From Gilliamella sp. ESL0443 (lineage in GTDB: Bacteria; Pseudomonadota; Gammaproteobacteria; Enterobacterales; Orbaceae), in contig NZ_CP048263.1 of NCBI RefSeq assembly GCF_019469165.1, positions 62,001 to 126,000 on the forward strand: a DNA stretch of 64,000 nucleotides, written 5' to 3'. The notes below the pieces were generated by a model. It had not been told where the DNA came from. It saw nothing but the letters and a program-made list of their open reading frames with translations, and searched no databases. Below are positions 9,342-19,342 of the stretch, piece by piece (within the stretch, counting starts at the first letter, position 1; each line of letters opens with the position of its first letter). A program made the translations under genes and the position numbers.

Positions 9342-10331
9342 ATGGCATTATTAGACATTCGTAATTTAACTATTGAGTTTATTACTGCTGATGGCCTTTT
9401 ACGCGCAATTGATCGCGTGAATTTGAAGCTGTCTGAAGGCGAAATTCGAGGTCTAGTTGGCGAGTCTGGTTCTGGTAAAAGCCTTATTGCTAAAGCTATA
9501 TTAGGTGTGACAAATCATAATTGGAAAATATCTGCTGATCGTTTTCATTTTAATGATATCGATTTACTTAAATTGACACCAAAACAACGTCGAAAAGTCA
9601 TCAGTGACCATATTTCGATGATTTTCCAAGAACCGCAGTCCTGCTTGGATCCCTCAATGAAAATAGGGCAACAGTTAATCGAGGCTATCCCACGAAGAAC
9701 CTTTAAAGGACATTGGTGGCAGCGTCTATTTTGGCGTAAACATCGAGCTGTTGAATTATTACATCGTGTTGGAATTAAAGATCATAAAGAAATCCTTAAA
9801 TCATATCCTTTTGAATTAACGGAAGGTGAATGTCAAAAAGTGATGATTGCAATTGCATTAGCAAACCAACCTAAATTACTTATTGCAGATGAACCAACTA
9901 ATGCTATGGAAGCAACAACTGAAGCGCAAATCTTCAGGTTATTAGCGAGTATGAATCAGAATATGGGGACGACTATTTTACTTATTAGTCATGATTTACA
10001 AATGGTTACTCGCTGGACAGATCGTATCAATGTCCTTTATTGTGGACAAACCGTTGAGGTTGCGGATAGTGAAGATTTAATAAAATCGCCTTATCATCCT
10101 TATACTCAGGCATTGATTTATGCCATACCTGATTTTGGTAAAGCCATGCCACATAAAAGTCCATTGAACACGTTACCAGGGGTTATCCCATCATTGGAGC
10201 ATTTACCTATTGGTTGTCGATTAGGGCCACGTTGTCCTTATGCTCAAAAAAAATGTATCCAAGCACCTGAACTTACTCTGATAAAGGATCATTCTGTGGC
10301 TTGCCATTTTCCATTAAATACTGATGAGTAA
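9342..10331 (+). CDS. sapD: SapD, ABC transporter ATPase
   Basis: This is an ATP-binding subunit of 329 residues (E. coli SapD 330). Walker A is GESGSGKS. The signature loop is the degenerate SapD form [17 protein letters not shown] in place of LSGGQ, followed by Walker [10 protein letters not shown] and the switch His in LLISHD. The C-terminal oligopeptide-transporter domain has the four-Cys pattern [15 protein letters not shown]...C (near residues 289-322), which in related ATPases can bind an iron-sulfur cluster. SapD is also known to support Trk potassium uptake in E. coli. It sits 2 bases after sapC and 15 before sapF. Confidence 0.93.
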   Translation: MALLDIRNLTIEFITADGLLRAIDRVNLKLSEGEIRGLVGESGSGKSLIAKAILGVTNHNWKISADRFHFNDIDLLKLTPKQRRKVISDHISMIFQEPQSCLDPSMKIGQQLIEAIPRRTFKGHWWQRLFWRKHRAVELLHRVGIKDHKEILKSYPFELTEGECQKVMIAIALANQPKLLIADEPTNAMEATTEAQIFRLLASMNQNMGTTILLISHDLQMVTRWTDRINVLYCGQTVEVADSEDLIKSPYHPYTQALIYAIPDFGKAMPHKSPLNTLPGVIPSLEHLPIGCRLGPRCPYAQKKCIQAPELTLIKDHSVACHFPLNTDE

Positions 10332-10346
10332 ATATAGGAATAGTTA

Positions 10347-11159
10347 ATGAACCCAATATTAAAAGTCCGAAATTTATCAAAACGATTTAAAATTCCTAAA
10401 GGGCTCTTTGGTCATTTACAAATTGATGCAGTTAAACCATTGTCGTTCTCGCTCAACGAAGGTAAAACACTCGCCATTATAGGACAAAATGGTTCAGGAA
10501 AATCGACACTAGCCAAAATGCTGGTGGGTATGATAAAACCAGATAGTGGGGATATTTGGATTGACGGTAATAAAGTTGAATATGGTGATTTTGTCCATCG
10601 GTCACAACTTATTAGAATGATATTTCAACATGTTGAAAGCTCTTTTGACCCAAGACTTCGTATTGGTCAATTACTTGAAATTCCACTTAAACGCAATAGC
10701 AATTATAGCGCTCTTGAACGAGAAAAATTGATTAGTGATGTTTTAAAACAAGTAGGCTTACTGCCTGAACATGCTTCTTATTATCCATCAGTGATGGCAG
10801 CGGGGCAAAAACAACGCGTCGCATTGGCTAGGGCCTTAATTCTGAAACCCAAAGTTATTATTCTCGATGAAGCTTTAGCTGCGTTAGATATTTCAATGCG
10901 TTCACAGATTGTTAATTTGATGTTGTCTTTACAAGAAGAACAGAATATTTCTTATGTCTATGTAACACAAGATATTGGTATGATGAAACATATCAGTGAC
11001 CAAATTTTAGTTATGCATAATGGTGATTTAGTTGAATATGGTAATACTGCTGAAGTCTTAGCTTCGCCATTAAGCGAAATCACACAAAAACTGATTAATA
11101 GCTATTTTGGTGAGGCTTTAACCGCAGATACTTGGCGGACCGATACTCGAATCATTTAA
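10347..11159 (+). CDS. sapF: SapF, ABC transporter ATPase
   Basis: This is the second ATP-binding subunit, 270 residues (E. coli 268). Walker A is GQNGSGKST. The signature region MAAGQKQRVALARAL and Walker B VIILDEALAALD have the SapF-type forms, with DEAL replacing the usual DEPT. The switch residue region reads YVTQDIGMM, so the canonical switch His is a Gln, as I recall for SapF. It is the last gene of the operon. No terminator-like hairpin with a T run was found in the 200 bases after it. Confidence 0.92.
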   Translation: MNPILKVRNLSKRFKIPKGLFGHLQIDAVKPLSFSLNEGKTLAIIGQNGSGKSTLAKMLVGMIKPDSGDIWIDGNKVEYGDFVHRSQLIRMIFQHVESSFDPRLRIGQLLEIPLKRNSNYSALEREKLISDVLKQVGLLPEHASYYPSVMAAGQKQRVALARALILKPKVIILDEALAALDISMRSQIVNLMLSLQEEQNISYVYVTQDIGMMKHISDQILVMHNGDLVEYGNTAEVLASPLSEITQKLINSYFGEALTADTWRTDTRII

Positions 11160-11318
11160 ATTTTATTTTTACTATTTATATTACTATCATCACACTTATT
11201 TGTTAATTCATATAATCTGCTATTGTTCTGATTTTGTTTAAAATATTATATCTATTTTTTCTAACAAAACGCTCGACAATCTTACTAAAAAACACTATAT
11301 TTAGCTATATGGATTTCT

Positions 11319-11326
11319 AGACGTCT
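11319..11326. promoter_or_regulatory. MetJ-type met box upstream of metA
   Basis: AGACGTCT is an exact match to the 8-bp met box, inside a 10-bp palindrome (11318-11327), 41 bases before the metA ATG. MetJ normally binds two or more adjacent boxes. The neighbouring octamers (GGATTTCT before, ATTTGAAA after) are weak matches, so the site is persuasive by position and identity but not complete. Confidence 0.6.
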
Positions 11327-11367
11327 ATTTGAAATGTTATAAAAAGTAATTAATAGGAGCTTTTAAT

Positions 11368-12297
11368 ATGCCTATATGTATTCCAGATTCATTACCGGCA
11401 GTAGATGTGTTACGTAATGAAAATGTATTTGTGATGACTTCAACTCGTGCTAATACTCAAGAAATTCGTCCACTAAAGCTTCTCTTCTTAAATTTAATGC
11501 CTAAAAAGATCGAAACTGAAAATCAGTTTTTACGTTTGCTTTCCAATTCATCTTTACAAGTCAATATTCAACTCTTGCGTATTGATCAACGTGAATCCAA
11601 AAATACCCCTGTAGAGCATTTAAATAGCTTTTATTGTGATTTTGAAGATATTCGTGAGCAGAATTTTGATGGTCTTATCATAACTGGCGCACCATTAGGT
11701 AAAGTCGCATTTTCAGATGTAGTGTATTGGCCAAAATTAGCTGAAATAATTACTTGGGCTAAAGATCATGTTACTTCAACAATGTTTGTTTGCTGGGCTG
11801 TACAAGCTGCATTAAATGTACTCTATGATATGCCAAAATTTACTCGCTCACAAAAATTGTCAGGCGTCTATCAACATCAAATCATACAACCTAATGCACT
11901 TTTAACTCGAGGTTTTGACGATACTTTTTTAGCGCCACATTCACGTAATGCTGATTTTCCAATAGATAAAATTAAAAGTTATACTGATTTGACGATTTTA
12001 GCTGAATCAGATTTAACCGGTCCATATTTGATGGCAACTGCTGATAAACGTATGGCTTTTGTAACAGGGCATCCAGAATATGACTCCTTCACCTTAGCTA
12101 ATGAATATAATCGAGATTTGAAAGCTGGAATAAATCCGGAAATTCCTTACAACTATTTTCCTGAAAATAACCCAAATTTAACGCCCAAAGCCACATGGCG
12201 AAGCCATGCTTATTTATTATTTAGTAACTGGCTCAATTATTATGTTTATCAATTAACACCATTTGATTTAACAACTCGCAATTTGACAATTGATTAA
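11368..12297 (+). CDS. metA: Homoserine O-succinyltransferase
   Basis: MetA commits homoserine to methionine synthesis. The 309 residues equal the E. coli length, with a clean AGGAG ribosome site. The nucleophile is Cys142 ([10 protein letters not shown]), with His235 and Glu237 in TGHPEYD. Gly111 in ITGAPLG is the residue reported to favour succinyl-CoA over acetyl-CoA; acetyltransferase forms carry Glu there. So succinyl transfer is expected. It is a single-gene unit with a MetJ-like box upstream and an inverted repeat downstream at 12331-12364. E. coli MetA is an unstable heat-labile protein; nothing here tells whether this one is too. Confidence 0.95.
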   Translation: MPICIPDSLPAVDVLRNENVFVMTSTRANTQEIRPLKLLFLNLMPKKIETENQFLRLLSNSSLQVNIQLLRIDQRESKNTPVEHLNSFYCDFEDIREQNFDGLIITGAPLGKVAFSDVVYWPKLAEIITWAKDHVTSTMFVCWAVQAALNVLYDMPKFTRSQKLSGVYQHQIIQPNALLTRGFDDTFLAPHSRNADFPIDKIKSYTDLTILAESDLTGPYLMATADKRMAFVTGHPEYDSFTLANEYNRDLKAGINPEIPYNYFPENNPNLTPKATWRSHAYLLFSNWLNYYVYQLTPFDLTTRNLTID

Positions 12298-12330
12298 ATG
12301 GGAAAGTAAATAAATTTATAAACTAGATAC

Positions 12331-12373
12331 CTACTGGTAAAAAAGTTTAATTAATTACCAGTAGATAGAATTT
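12331..12373 (+). terminator. Probable terminator of metA
   Basis: The inverted repeat CTACTGGTAA (12331-12340) and TTACCAGTAG (12355-12364) encloses a 14-base AT-rich loop. ATAGAATTTTT follows, so the T run is slightly displaced. The position 33 bases after metA fits a terminator. Confidence 0.6.
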
Positions 12374-12472
12374 TTCAACTAACTTAATTTGAATGGATAA
12401 ATCCTTATCTTGCATCATGTTATCCATAGTTATATCATGGCTAATAGTGCTATATTAATTAAGGAATAAGTT

Positions 12473-14122
12473 ATGTTAAAGTCAATAGATCCAACTACTA
12501 CATCCGCTTGGAAGTCCCTTCAAGTTAGTTATCAGAAGCATTGCGATAAGACGATTGCTCAAATTTTAAAAGATGAACCTAAACGAGTTGAAAAGTTAAG
12601 TATTCCTTTTGAAGATGAGTTCTTGGTTGATCTGTCTAAAAACCGCATTACTGAGGAGACCTTAAAGCAACTTTATCAGCTTGCTGACGAGTGTGATTTA
12701 AGCGGGGCTATTAATGCCATGTACAGTGGTGAAAAAATTAATCGTACCGAAAATCGAGCCGTTTTACATATTGCGCTTCGCAATGTATCAAATTCACCAA
12801 TTTATGTTGATGGTAAAAATGTTATGGATGACGTCAATGCTGTGCTGGCTAAGATGGAATCCTTTAGTAAAAAAATTATTAGTGGTGAATGGAAAGGCTA
12901 TACTGGTAAAGCGATTACTGATGTAGTTAATATCGGAATTGGAGGTTCAGATTTAGGACCAGTGATGATTACCGAAGCATTACGCCCTTATAAAAACCAT
13001 CTAACTATGCACTTTGTTTCTAATGTCGATGGTACTCACATTGTTGAAGCTTTAAAAGGTTTAAATCCAGAAACAACGCTATTTTTAGTTGCATCGAAGA
13101 CCTTTACAACTCAAGAAACTATGACTAATGCACAAACCGCTCGTCAATGGTTACTTGATGCTGCAAAAGATGATAAAGCTGTTGCGCTTCACTTTGTAGC
13201 TTTATCAACCAATGCCAAAGAAGTAGAAAAATTTGGTATTGATACTGCCAATATGTTTGAATTTTGGGATTGGGTTGGTGGTCGTTATTCTTCTTGGTCT
13301 GCAATCGGCTTATCAATTGTACTTTCAATTGGTTTTGAAAACTTTAAACAGTTTTTAGCTGGTGGACATGCGATGGATAAACATTTCCAAAGCACACCGA
13401 TTGAAAAAAATATCCCAACATTACTTGCTTTAATTGGGATTTGGTACAATAACTTCTATGGTGCAGAAACCGAGGCAATTCTACCTTATGATCAATATAT
13501 GCATCGCTTTGCAGCTTATTTTCAGCAAGGGAATATGGAATCAAATGGTAAAAGTGTTGATCGTAATGGCAACAAGACTACTTATACTACAGGTCCTATT
13601 ATTTGGGGTGAACCAGGGACAAATGGTCAACATGCGTTTTATCAATTAATTCACCAAGGTACTAAACTTATTCCTTGTGATTTTATTGCACCGGCAATTA
13701 GTCATAATCCAGTTGGCGATCATCATCCTAAATTGCTTTCTAACTTTTTTGCTCAAACAGAAGCTTTAGCTTTTGGTAAGACTGCTCAACAAGTAGAACA
13801 AGAGTTTCTTGCTGCTGGTAAAAAGCTTGAAGAAGTTAAATCTATTGTTCCATTTAAAGTTTTTGAAGGCAATAAACCGACTAACTCTATTTTAGTGAAA
13901 AAAATTACACCGTACACTTTAGGCGCATTAGTGGCGATGTATGAGCACAAAATCTTCACGCAAGGTGTTATTTTAAATATCTTTAGCTTCGATCAGTGGG
14001 GGGTTGAATTGGGTAAACAGTTAGCTGGTCGTATTTTACCTGAACTTGCTGATGATAAACCAGTCAGCTCGCATGATGAATCAACCAACAGCTTGATTAA
14101 TCAATACAAAAAATGGCGTTAA
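12473..14122 (+). CDS. pgi: Glucose-6-phosphate isomerase
   Basis: Pgi interconverts glucose 6-phosphate and fructose 6-phosphate in the cytoplasm. The 549 residues match E. coli Pgi exactly in length. Both family signatures are present: [16 protein letters not shown] from residue 266 and [12 protein letters not shown] from residue 507. The block GIGGSDLGP near residues 158-166 binds the phosphate. The ribosome site is AAGGA, seven bases before the ATG. It is monocistronic and ends at a bidirectional terminator shared with crr. Confidence 0.97.
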   Translation: MLKSIDPTTTSAWKSLQVSYQKHCDKTIAQILKDEPKRVEKLSIPFEDEFLVDLSKNRITEETLKQLYQLADECDLSGAINAMYSGEKINRTENRAVLHIALRNVSNSPIYVDGKNVMDDVNAVLAKMESFSKKIISGEWKGYTGKAITDVVNIGIGGSDLGPVMITEALRPYKNHLTMHFVSNVDGTHIVEALKGLNPETTLFLVASKTFTTQETMTNAQTARQWLLDAAKDDKAVALHFVALSTNAKEVEKFGIDTANMFEFWDWVGGRYSSWSAIGLSIVLSIGFENFKQFLAGGHAMDKHFQSTPIEKNIPTLLALIGIWYNNFYGAETEAILPYDQYMHRFAAYFQQGNMESNGKSVDRNGNKTTYTTGPIIWGEPGTNGQHAFYQLIHQGTKLIPCDFIAPAISHNPVGDHHPKLLSNFFAQTEALAFGKTAQQVEQEFLAAGKKLEEVKSIVPFKVFEGNKPTNSILVKKITPYTLGALVAMYEHKIFTQGVILNIFSFDQWGVELGKQLAGRILPELADDKPVSSHDESTNSLINQYKKWR

Positions 14123-14159
14123 ACGAATTATTTGAACTCTATGTTTGATTATTCTCAAT

Positions 14160-14191
14160 AAAAAACCTTCAGTGAAAACTGAAGGTTTTTT
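14160..14191. terminator. Bidirectional terminator between pgi and crr
   Basis: AAAAAACCTTCAGT (14160-14173) and its complement (14178-14191) flank a GAAA tetraloop. A runs on one side and T runs on the other make it work for plus-strand pgi and minus-strand crr. Confidence 0.95.
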
Positions 14192-14214
14192 ATGGGTAGT
14201 AACTTTGTGCGATG

Positions 14215-14718
14215 TTATTTTTTAACACGCATAATTGGTGTTTTACCTGCCTCAACTGAGCCGGATAACTTAGTTAATTCAACAACAGTTTCCATATTAG
14301 ATATTACAACTGGTGTTAACACTGATTTGGCTTTACTTTCAAGTAAAGGCAGATCGATTTCGATGATAGTATCTCCAATTTTAACTTGTTGTCCTTCTTC
14401 GGCAACTCGTGTAAAACCTTCACCTTTTAATTCCACCGTATCTATACCGAAATGAACAAAAAGTTCGATACCTTCATCTGATTCAATAGCAAATGCATGA
14501 TTGGTTTCAAAAATTTTACCAATTTTACCATTTAATGGTGCTACAATTTTATTACCAGAAGGTTTTATAGCAACACCATCACCAACGATTTTTTCTGCAA
14601 AAACTACATCTGGCACATCTTCGATCTTAACGATTTCACCACTAAGAGGTGCAATAATTTCGATGCTGTTTTTGTTATCATCGGATACAAATTGCTTTAT
14701 TTTATCGAATAAACCCAT
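14215..14718 (-). CDS. crr: PTS glucose-specific EIIA component
   Basis: EIIA-Glc takes phosphate from HPr and passes it to EIIBC-Glc. Unphosphorylated it blocks permeases; phosphorylated it stimulates adenylate cyclase. From the chosen start it has 167 residues, close to E. coli Crr. The paired histidines are His74 and His89 in [10 protein letters not shown] and ELFVHFGID, His89 being the phospho-acceptor. Two ATGs are in tandem; AGGAGG lies only two bases before the first but five before the second, and the second gives the family start MGLFDKIK. It is the last gene of ptsH-ptsI-crr, 9 bases after ptsI. Confidence 0.96.
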   Translation of the reverse strand: MGLFDKIKQFVSDDNKNSIEIIAPLSGEIVKIEDVPDVVFAEKIVGDGVAIKPSGNKIVAPLNGKIGKIFETNHAFAIESDEGIELFVHFGIDTVELKGEGFTRVAEEGQQVKIGDTIIEIDLPLLESKAKSVLTPVVISNMETVVELTKLSGSVEAGKTPIMRVKK

Positions 14719-14727
14719 CATTGCCTC

Positions 14728-16455
14728 CTAACAAATTTGCTTTTCAGCAGTATATTTTTCAATTAAATCGGTTATTTCTTTAGCTGTTGCTTTTTCAAGA
14801 ACAGTATCAGCAAATTTCTTCGCTTCTTCATAATTAGTATTACGAATTAATTTTTTGATTTTAGGAATTGATACCGCACTCATACTGAACTCATCAAGCC
14901 CCATACCTAGTAATAAAATTGTTGCTCTTTCATCACCAGCAAGCTCTCCACACATTCCTGTCCATTTACCTTCTTTGTGAGAAGCATCGATTACATTTTT
15001 AATCAATGTTAATACTGATGGTGAAAGTGGATTATAAAGATGTGAAATAAGCTCATTACCACGGTCAACAGCAAGTGTATATTGGGTTAAATCGTTAGTT
15101 CCAATACTAAAGAAATCAACTTCTTTAGCTAAATGTCTAGCAATAACCGCAGCGGCTGGTGTTTCGATCATCACACCAATTTCAATGCTTTTATCGAATG
15201 CTTTACCTTCAGATGTTAATTGTTCTTTAAGGATATTAATTTCAGATTTTAGAATACGAATTTCTTCTACCGAAATAATCATTGGGAACATAATACGCAA
15301 TTTACCAAATGCAGAAGCGCGTAAGATTGCTCGTAACTGTGCATGTAGTATTTCTTTACGATCTAAACAGATACGAATTGCACGCCAACCTAAGAATGGA
15401 TTTTCTTCTTTTGGTAAATGCATATATGGTACATCTTTGTCACCACCGATATCCATTGTACGAACAATAACTGATAAGCCATTAGTTGATTCAGCAACTT
15501 CTTTATATGCTTTGAATTGTTCATCTTCATTAGGATAAGCTTCACGATCCATGAATAAGAATTCTGTACGATAAAGCCCAACACCTTCATAACCATTACG
15601 ATCTGCACCAGCAATATCACGAACAGTACCAATATTTGCACAAATTTCAACTTGATGACCATCAAGTGTTACAGCTGGTAGATCTTTTAATTTTGCTAAC
15701 TCTTCTTTATCAGCAAGATATTTTGTTTGTACTTGTTTTAGTTTTTCTTGAGTTGCATGATCTGGATTAATGTAGATAGCATTGTTGATTGCATCTAAAA
15801 TAACAAAATCACCTTGTTTGATTTCTTGTGTTGCATTAGATGTACCCACGATTGCTGGAATTTCTAATGAACGGGCCATGATTGATGTATGTGAAGTGCG
15901 CCCTCCCGCATCAGTGATGAAACCTAACACCATATCTAAATTTAATTGAGCAGTTTCAGACGGTGTTAAATCAGTCGCAACTAAAATACAAGGTTGGCTA
16001 ATAGCACTTAGATCAACAATTTCGATGCCTAAAATATTTTTTAGCAGTCGTTTACCAATATCACGGATATCGGCAGCACGTTCTTTTAGATATTCATCAT
16101 CTAGATTTTCTAACTCTTTTGCTTGGGTTTCAAATACAGATTGGACAGCTGCGTCAGCACTTGAGTGTTTACTTTTGATGCGTGAAATAACTTCTTGTTC
16201 AAGATCTTCATCTTCAAGAAGCATGATATGACCTTCAAAAATAGCAGCTTTATCCTCACCTAAAGTGGTTTTAGCTCGTTCCATGATCGCATGTAATTGT
16301 TCGCTTGATTTTTCACGTGCTTCTTTAAAACGATCAATTTCAGCGTCAATTTTGTTATCAAGAATTTGCCTATTATTTATAACAATAGGTTCTTCTTTTA
16401 ATAATAGCGCTTTTGCAAAAGCGATACCTGGGGAAACAAGTATACCTGATACCAT
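14728..16455 (-). CDS. ptsI: PTS enzyme I (phosphoenolpyruvate-protein phosphotransferase)
   Basis: Enzyme I starts the PTS chain by moving phosphate from PEP to HPr. The 575 residues equal E. coli EI. His189 in [13 protein letters not shown] is the phosphorylated residue. The PEP-binding TIM barrel carries [15 protein letters not shown] and the active-site Cys block [11 protein letters not shown]. It lies 52 bases after ptsH and 9 before crr, in the classical order. Confidence 0.97.
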   Translation of the reverse strand: MVSGILVSPGIAFAKALLLKEEPIVINNRQILDNKIDAEIDRFKEAREKSSEQLHAIMERAKTTLGEDKAAIFEGHIMLLEDEDLEQEVISRIKSKHSSADAAVQSVFETQAKELENLDDEYLKERAADIRDIGKRLLKNILGIEIVDLSAISQPCILVATDLTPSETAQLNLDMVLGFITDAGGRTSHTSIMARSLEIPAIVGTSNATQEIKQGDFVILDAINNAIYINPDHATQEKLKQVQTKYLADKEELAKLKDLPAVTLDGHQVEICANIGTVRDIAGADRNGYEGVGLYRTEFLFMDREAYPNEDEQFKAYKEVAESTNGLSVIVRTMDIGGDKDVPYMHLPKEENPFLGWRAIRICLDRKEILHAQLRAILRASAFGKLRIMFPMIISVEEIRILKSEINILKEQLTSEGKAFDKSIEIGVMIETPAAAVIARHLAKEVDFFSIGTNDLTQYTLAVDRGNELISHLYNPLSPSVLTLIKNVIDASHKEGKWTGMCGELAGDERATILLLGMGLDEFSMSAVSIPKIKKLIRNTNYEEAKKFADTVLEKATAKEITDLIEKYTAEKQIC

Positions 16456-16507
16456 AACATTTAATCCTTATCTAATATTAAAACCGTTCAACGCTAACAT
16501 GGGAGTA

Positions 16508-16765
16508 TTATTCCAATTCAGGAATTAATTTTACTAAATGAGTTACTGCTTCTTTTTCATCTTCACCTTCGGCTGAAATAGTAATAGTTGTACCTTGAGT
16601 TAAGCCTAATGTTTGTAATTTGAATAAGCTTTTAGCACTTGCACTTTTTCCATTTGATGTGACAGTAATTTCAGAATTGAAGTTTTTAGCTTCCTTTACA
16701 AATTGTGCAGCAGGGCGGGTGTGAAGACCGTTCGATGCAGTAATGGTTACATCTTGCTTGTACAT
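16508..16765 (-). CDS. ptsH: PTS phosphocarrier protein HPr
   Basis: HPr has 85 residues, as in E. coli. His15 in [16 protein letters not shown] accepts phosphate from enzyme I, and Ser46 lies in the [18 protein letters not shown] block. The frame is open 11 codons further upstream, but the ATG at 16763-16765 matches the family N-terminus ([10 protein letters not shown]) and has GGGAG upstream, so I use that one. It is the first gene of ptsH-ptsI-crr; the promoter should lie in 16766-16905. Confidence 0.96.
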   Translation of the reverse strand: MYKQDVTITASNGLHTRPAAQFVKEAKNFNSEITVTSNGKSASAKSLFKLQTLGLTQGTTITISAEGEDEKEAVTHLVKLIPELE

Positions 16766-16905
16766 AATTATTTTACTCCCAAAAATATATTTGTTCATGC
16801 GACAATATAAATAAAAACAGCTTGAAAGGCTAGTAAGATTTCACGGATATGTGACAATTAGTCAATCTTATTAGCGATACTTTACAAAGTAAGCTGAAAT
16901 ATTTA

Positions 16906-17232
16906 TTAATATCGGTAAATTCGAGTGACTCTATCACTACATTTTTTAAATTCAACCTGACCGTGAATTCCTCGTTTGATATTTTCAAATACCATCTCTT
17001 CACTACCATCTAGTTGTGAGGCACGGATCTCGTCTCGGCAGAAAGCTTCAAACTTATCAAGTTCTTGTTCTCCATTGCCTAACTGATAATCTTTAGGTAA
17101 GTCTTGGCTGGTTATATAGGTATTATTCTGTACATCAAGAACAATCACACCTTTATTTTTCAGCCATGAACTACAAGCAGTTAACGATATAACTATATAC
17201 AGTGATGTTAAAATTAATCTAAAAATGTTCAA
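16906..17232 (-). CDS. Small predicted lipoprotein, TTG start
   Basis: I do not recognise the family. From a TTG at 17230-17232 (AAGGA six bases upstream) it has 108 residues: a short signal peptide and the lipobox LTAC with lipidated Cys20, then a hydrophilic domain of about 88 residues with two further cysteines (FCRDE and KKCSD) that could form a disulfide. An ATG 18 codons further up is in frame but gives a long, atypical N-terminus, so TTG is preferred. The gene is divergent from ygfB across about 130 bases. The lipoprotein call rests on the lipobox; the role is unknown. Confidence 0.6.
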   Translation of the reverse strand: MNIFRLILTSLYIVISLTACSSWLKNKGVIVLDVQNNTYITSQDLPKDYQLGNGEQELDKFEAFCRDEIRASQLDGSEEMVFENIKRGIHGQVEFKKCSDRVTRIYRY

Positions 17233-17361
17233 AATAATTCCTTTATAAAGCACAATAACCTGTTTATTATTTACAGCTAGGCACAAATTATATACTAATA
17301 ATGAGTGAAAGTGCAGAGGGATGTATTTTCACTATTATTATAAACTAATAAGGTGGAGTTA

Positions 17362-17904
17362 ATGACTAATACCAAGATTTATGACGAGCTTAATCGTCAA
17401 CTTATCCAAAATAAAGTTGGCATAACTGCAGCTGAATTACATGGATTCTTATCTGGCTTATTAGCTGGAGGAAATCATGACGAAAGTTGGAGAGTGTTAG
17501 TTCAAGACATGTTGAATGATGGGCAAAAAATAGCCGAACCTTTAAATAAGGAAGTGGAAGAATTATATCATACAACTAAACAACAATTTATTGATGAAGA
17601 TTTTGAGTTCCAACTTCTACTTGGTGAGCAAGATTTGTTTACGCAAATTGACGATTTAGTGGGATGGGTAAATCATTTTTTATTGGGTATTGGTTTAGTT
17701 CAACCTAAACTTAATCGAGTTAAAGGTGATGTGGGTGAAGCAATATATGATCTAAGACAAATAGCTAAACTCGGTTATGATGAAGATGAAGATCAGCAAG
17801 AGCTGGGCTTTGCATTTGAAGAGATCAAAGAGTACGTTCGCATTACGGCGATGTTATGTTTTGATGAATTTAATGAATCCGATATCACACCAACACTTCA
17901 CTAA
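17362..17904 (+). CDS. ygfB: YgfB family (UPF0149) protein
   Basis: This 180-residue acidic cytoplasmic protein of the UPF0149 family has the blocks LHGFLSGLLAGG near its start and GWVNHFLLGIGLVQPKL, GEAIYDLRQIAKLGYDEDEDQ in the middle, and ends in TLH as E. coli YgfB does. A GTG three codons upstream is open, but AGGTGGAG is correctly spaced for the ATG at 17362. In many gammaproteobacteria ygfB precedes pepP and the ubiH genes; here pepP follows after 33 bases but ubiH does not. The biochemical role in this organism is not known. Confidence 0.88.
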   Translation: MTNTKIYDELNRQLIQNKVGITAAELHGFLSGLLAGGNHDESWRVLVQDMLNDGQKIAEPLNKEVEELYHTTKQQFIDEDFEFQLLLGEQDLFTQIDDLVGWVNHFLLGIGLVQPKLNRVKGDVGEAIYDLRQIAKLGYDEDEDQQELGFAFEEIKEYVRITAMLCFDEFNESDITPTLH

Positions 17905-17937
17905 TATACGATATTACTGATTATCAAGGTAAACGCT

Positions 17938-19251
17938 ATGATAGATATTCAGACCAAGACAGAACTGCTAGATCGGCGAAATAAATTATTGGCTCAGATG
18001 GAGCCAAATAGCATTGCCTTATTTTTTGCTTCACCAGAAGTTAAACGAAGTAATGATACCCACTATCCTTATAGACAAGATAGTGACTTTTGGTATTTTA
18101 CTTTTTTTGCAGAGCCAGAAGCGCTTTTGGCAATAATTAAACAACAAGACGGTCAAGGACGATATATTTTATTTAATCGCAAGAAAGATCCTTTAGCCGA
18201 AACATGGACTGGCTATCGCTTAGGCCAGCAAGAGGCATTAACAAAGATTTTAGTCGATGAGGCTTATCTTTTCGATGATATAGAGAGTGTTCTACCAAAT
18301 TTAATAAATGGAAAAAAAGCAATTTATTATGCAGACCAGCTATATGATTATGCTGACGAGATAATTAAGAAAGCAATCAATACATTACGGCAAGGTGCTC
18401 GATTTAAACTTTCTGCGCCGAGTACAGTTATTGATTGGCGACCAATTGTTCATGAAATGCGAATGTTTAAGTCTGAATATGAAATGGCTCTTTTACGTAA
18501 AGCGTGCGAAATCAGTGCTCAAGCCCATATTCGGGCAATGCAAAAATGCCAGGCTAATTGGTATGAATATCAATTAGAAGCTGAAATATTACATGAGTTT
18601 GCATGGCATGGCGCTCGATGGCCGTCATATAATACTATTGTTGGCGGAGGTAATAATGGTTGTATATTGCATTATGAAAATAATAGCGACACGCTCAAAG
18701 ATGGCGATTTAGTCTTAATTGATGCAGGTTGTGAATATCATTATTATGCAGGTGATATTACTCGAACATTTCCGATTAATGGTAAATTTAGTCAAGCACA
18801 ACTCGAAATATATAACATTGTGTTAACTGCGCAATGTACAGCTATCAAATTATTGAAACCAGGCACCTCAATATCATTAGTTAATCAAAAAATTATTCGG
18901 ATTATGGTTGAAGGATTAGTTAAGCTTGGAATTATGCAAGGTGATGTTGAAACATTGATTACTAACAAAGCTTATTTAGCATTCTATATGCATGGATTAG
19001 GTCACTGGTTAGGCATTGATGTGCATGATGTTGGCAGTGATCGTGATCGCATACTCGCTCCGGGTATGGTCTTAACCGTTGAGCCTGGACTTTATATTAA
19101 TAAAGATGCTGATGTGCCAGAATGTTATAAAGGTATTGGGATTCGTATCGAAGATAATATTTTGGTTACCGAATCTGGTAACGAAATTTTAACCTCAACG
19201 GTACCTAAACAACCGCAGGAAATTGAACTTTTAATGCAAAAGAATAGATAA
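17938..19251 (+). CDS. pepP: Xaa-Pro aminopeptidase (aminopeptidase P)
   Basis: PepP removes the N-terminal residue from peptides with proline in position two. It has 437 residues (E. coli 441), with an N-terminal creatinase-like domain to about residue 175 and a C-terminal pita-bread metallopeptidase domain. The dinuclear metal ligands are all visible: Asp262, Asp273, His356, Glu382 and Glu405. It is the second gene of ygfB-pepP and ends at a terminator hairpin. Confidence 0.95.
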   Translation: MIDIQTKTELLDRRNKLLAQMEPNSIALFFASPEVKRSNDTHYPYRQDSDFWYFTFFAEPEALLAIIKQQDGQGRYILFNRKKDPLAETWTGYRLGQQEALTKILVDEAYLFDDIESVLPNLINGKKAIYYADQLYDYADEIIKKAINTLRQGARFKLSAPSTVIDWRPIVHEMRMFKSEYEMALLRKACEISAQAHIRAMQKCQANWYEYQLEAEILHEFAWHGARWPSYNTIVGGGNNGCILHYENNSDTLKDGDLVLIDAGCEYHYYAGDITRTFPINGKFSQAQLEIYNIVLTAQCTAIKLLKPGTSISLVNQKIIRIMVEGLVKLGIMQGDVETLITNKAYLAFYMHGLGHWLGIDVHDVGSDRDRILAPGMVLTVEPGLYINKDADVPECYKGIGIRIEDNILVTESGNEILTSTVPKQPQEIELLMQKNR

Positions 19252-19265
19252 ACTATTTATCAACT

Positions 19266-19300
19266 AAGCACTAATTGAATTATAAAATTAGTGCTTTTAC
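19266..19300 (+). terminator. Terminator of ygfB-pepP
   Basis: AAGCACTAATT (19266-19276) pairs perfectly with 19286-19296 across a nine-base loop, and TTAC plus a second T run follow. It lies between convergent pepP and tonB. Confidence 0.8.
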
Positions 19301-19342
19301 AGTTTTTTATTTAATAATAGTTATTGATTGAGGAATGAGTGA

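Noticed and set aside
14192-14731. Plus-strand open frames over crr
   Set aside because: They are antisense to a certain crr gene and have no homology that I recognise.
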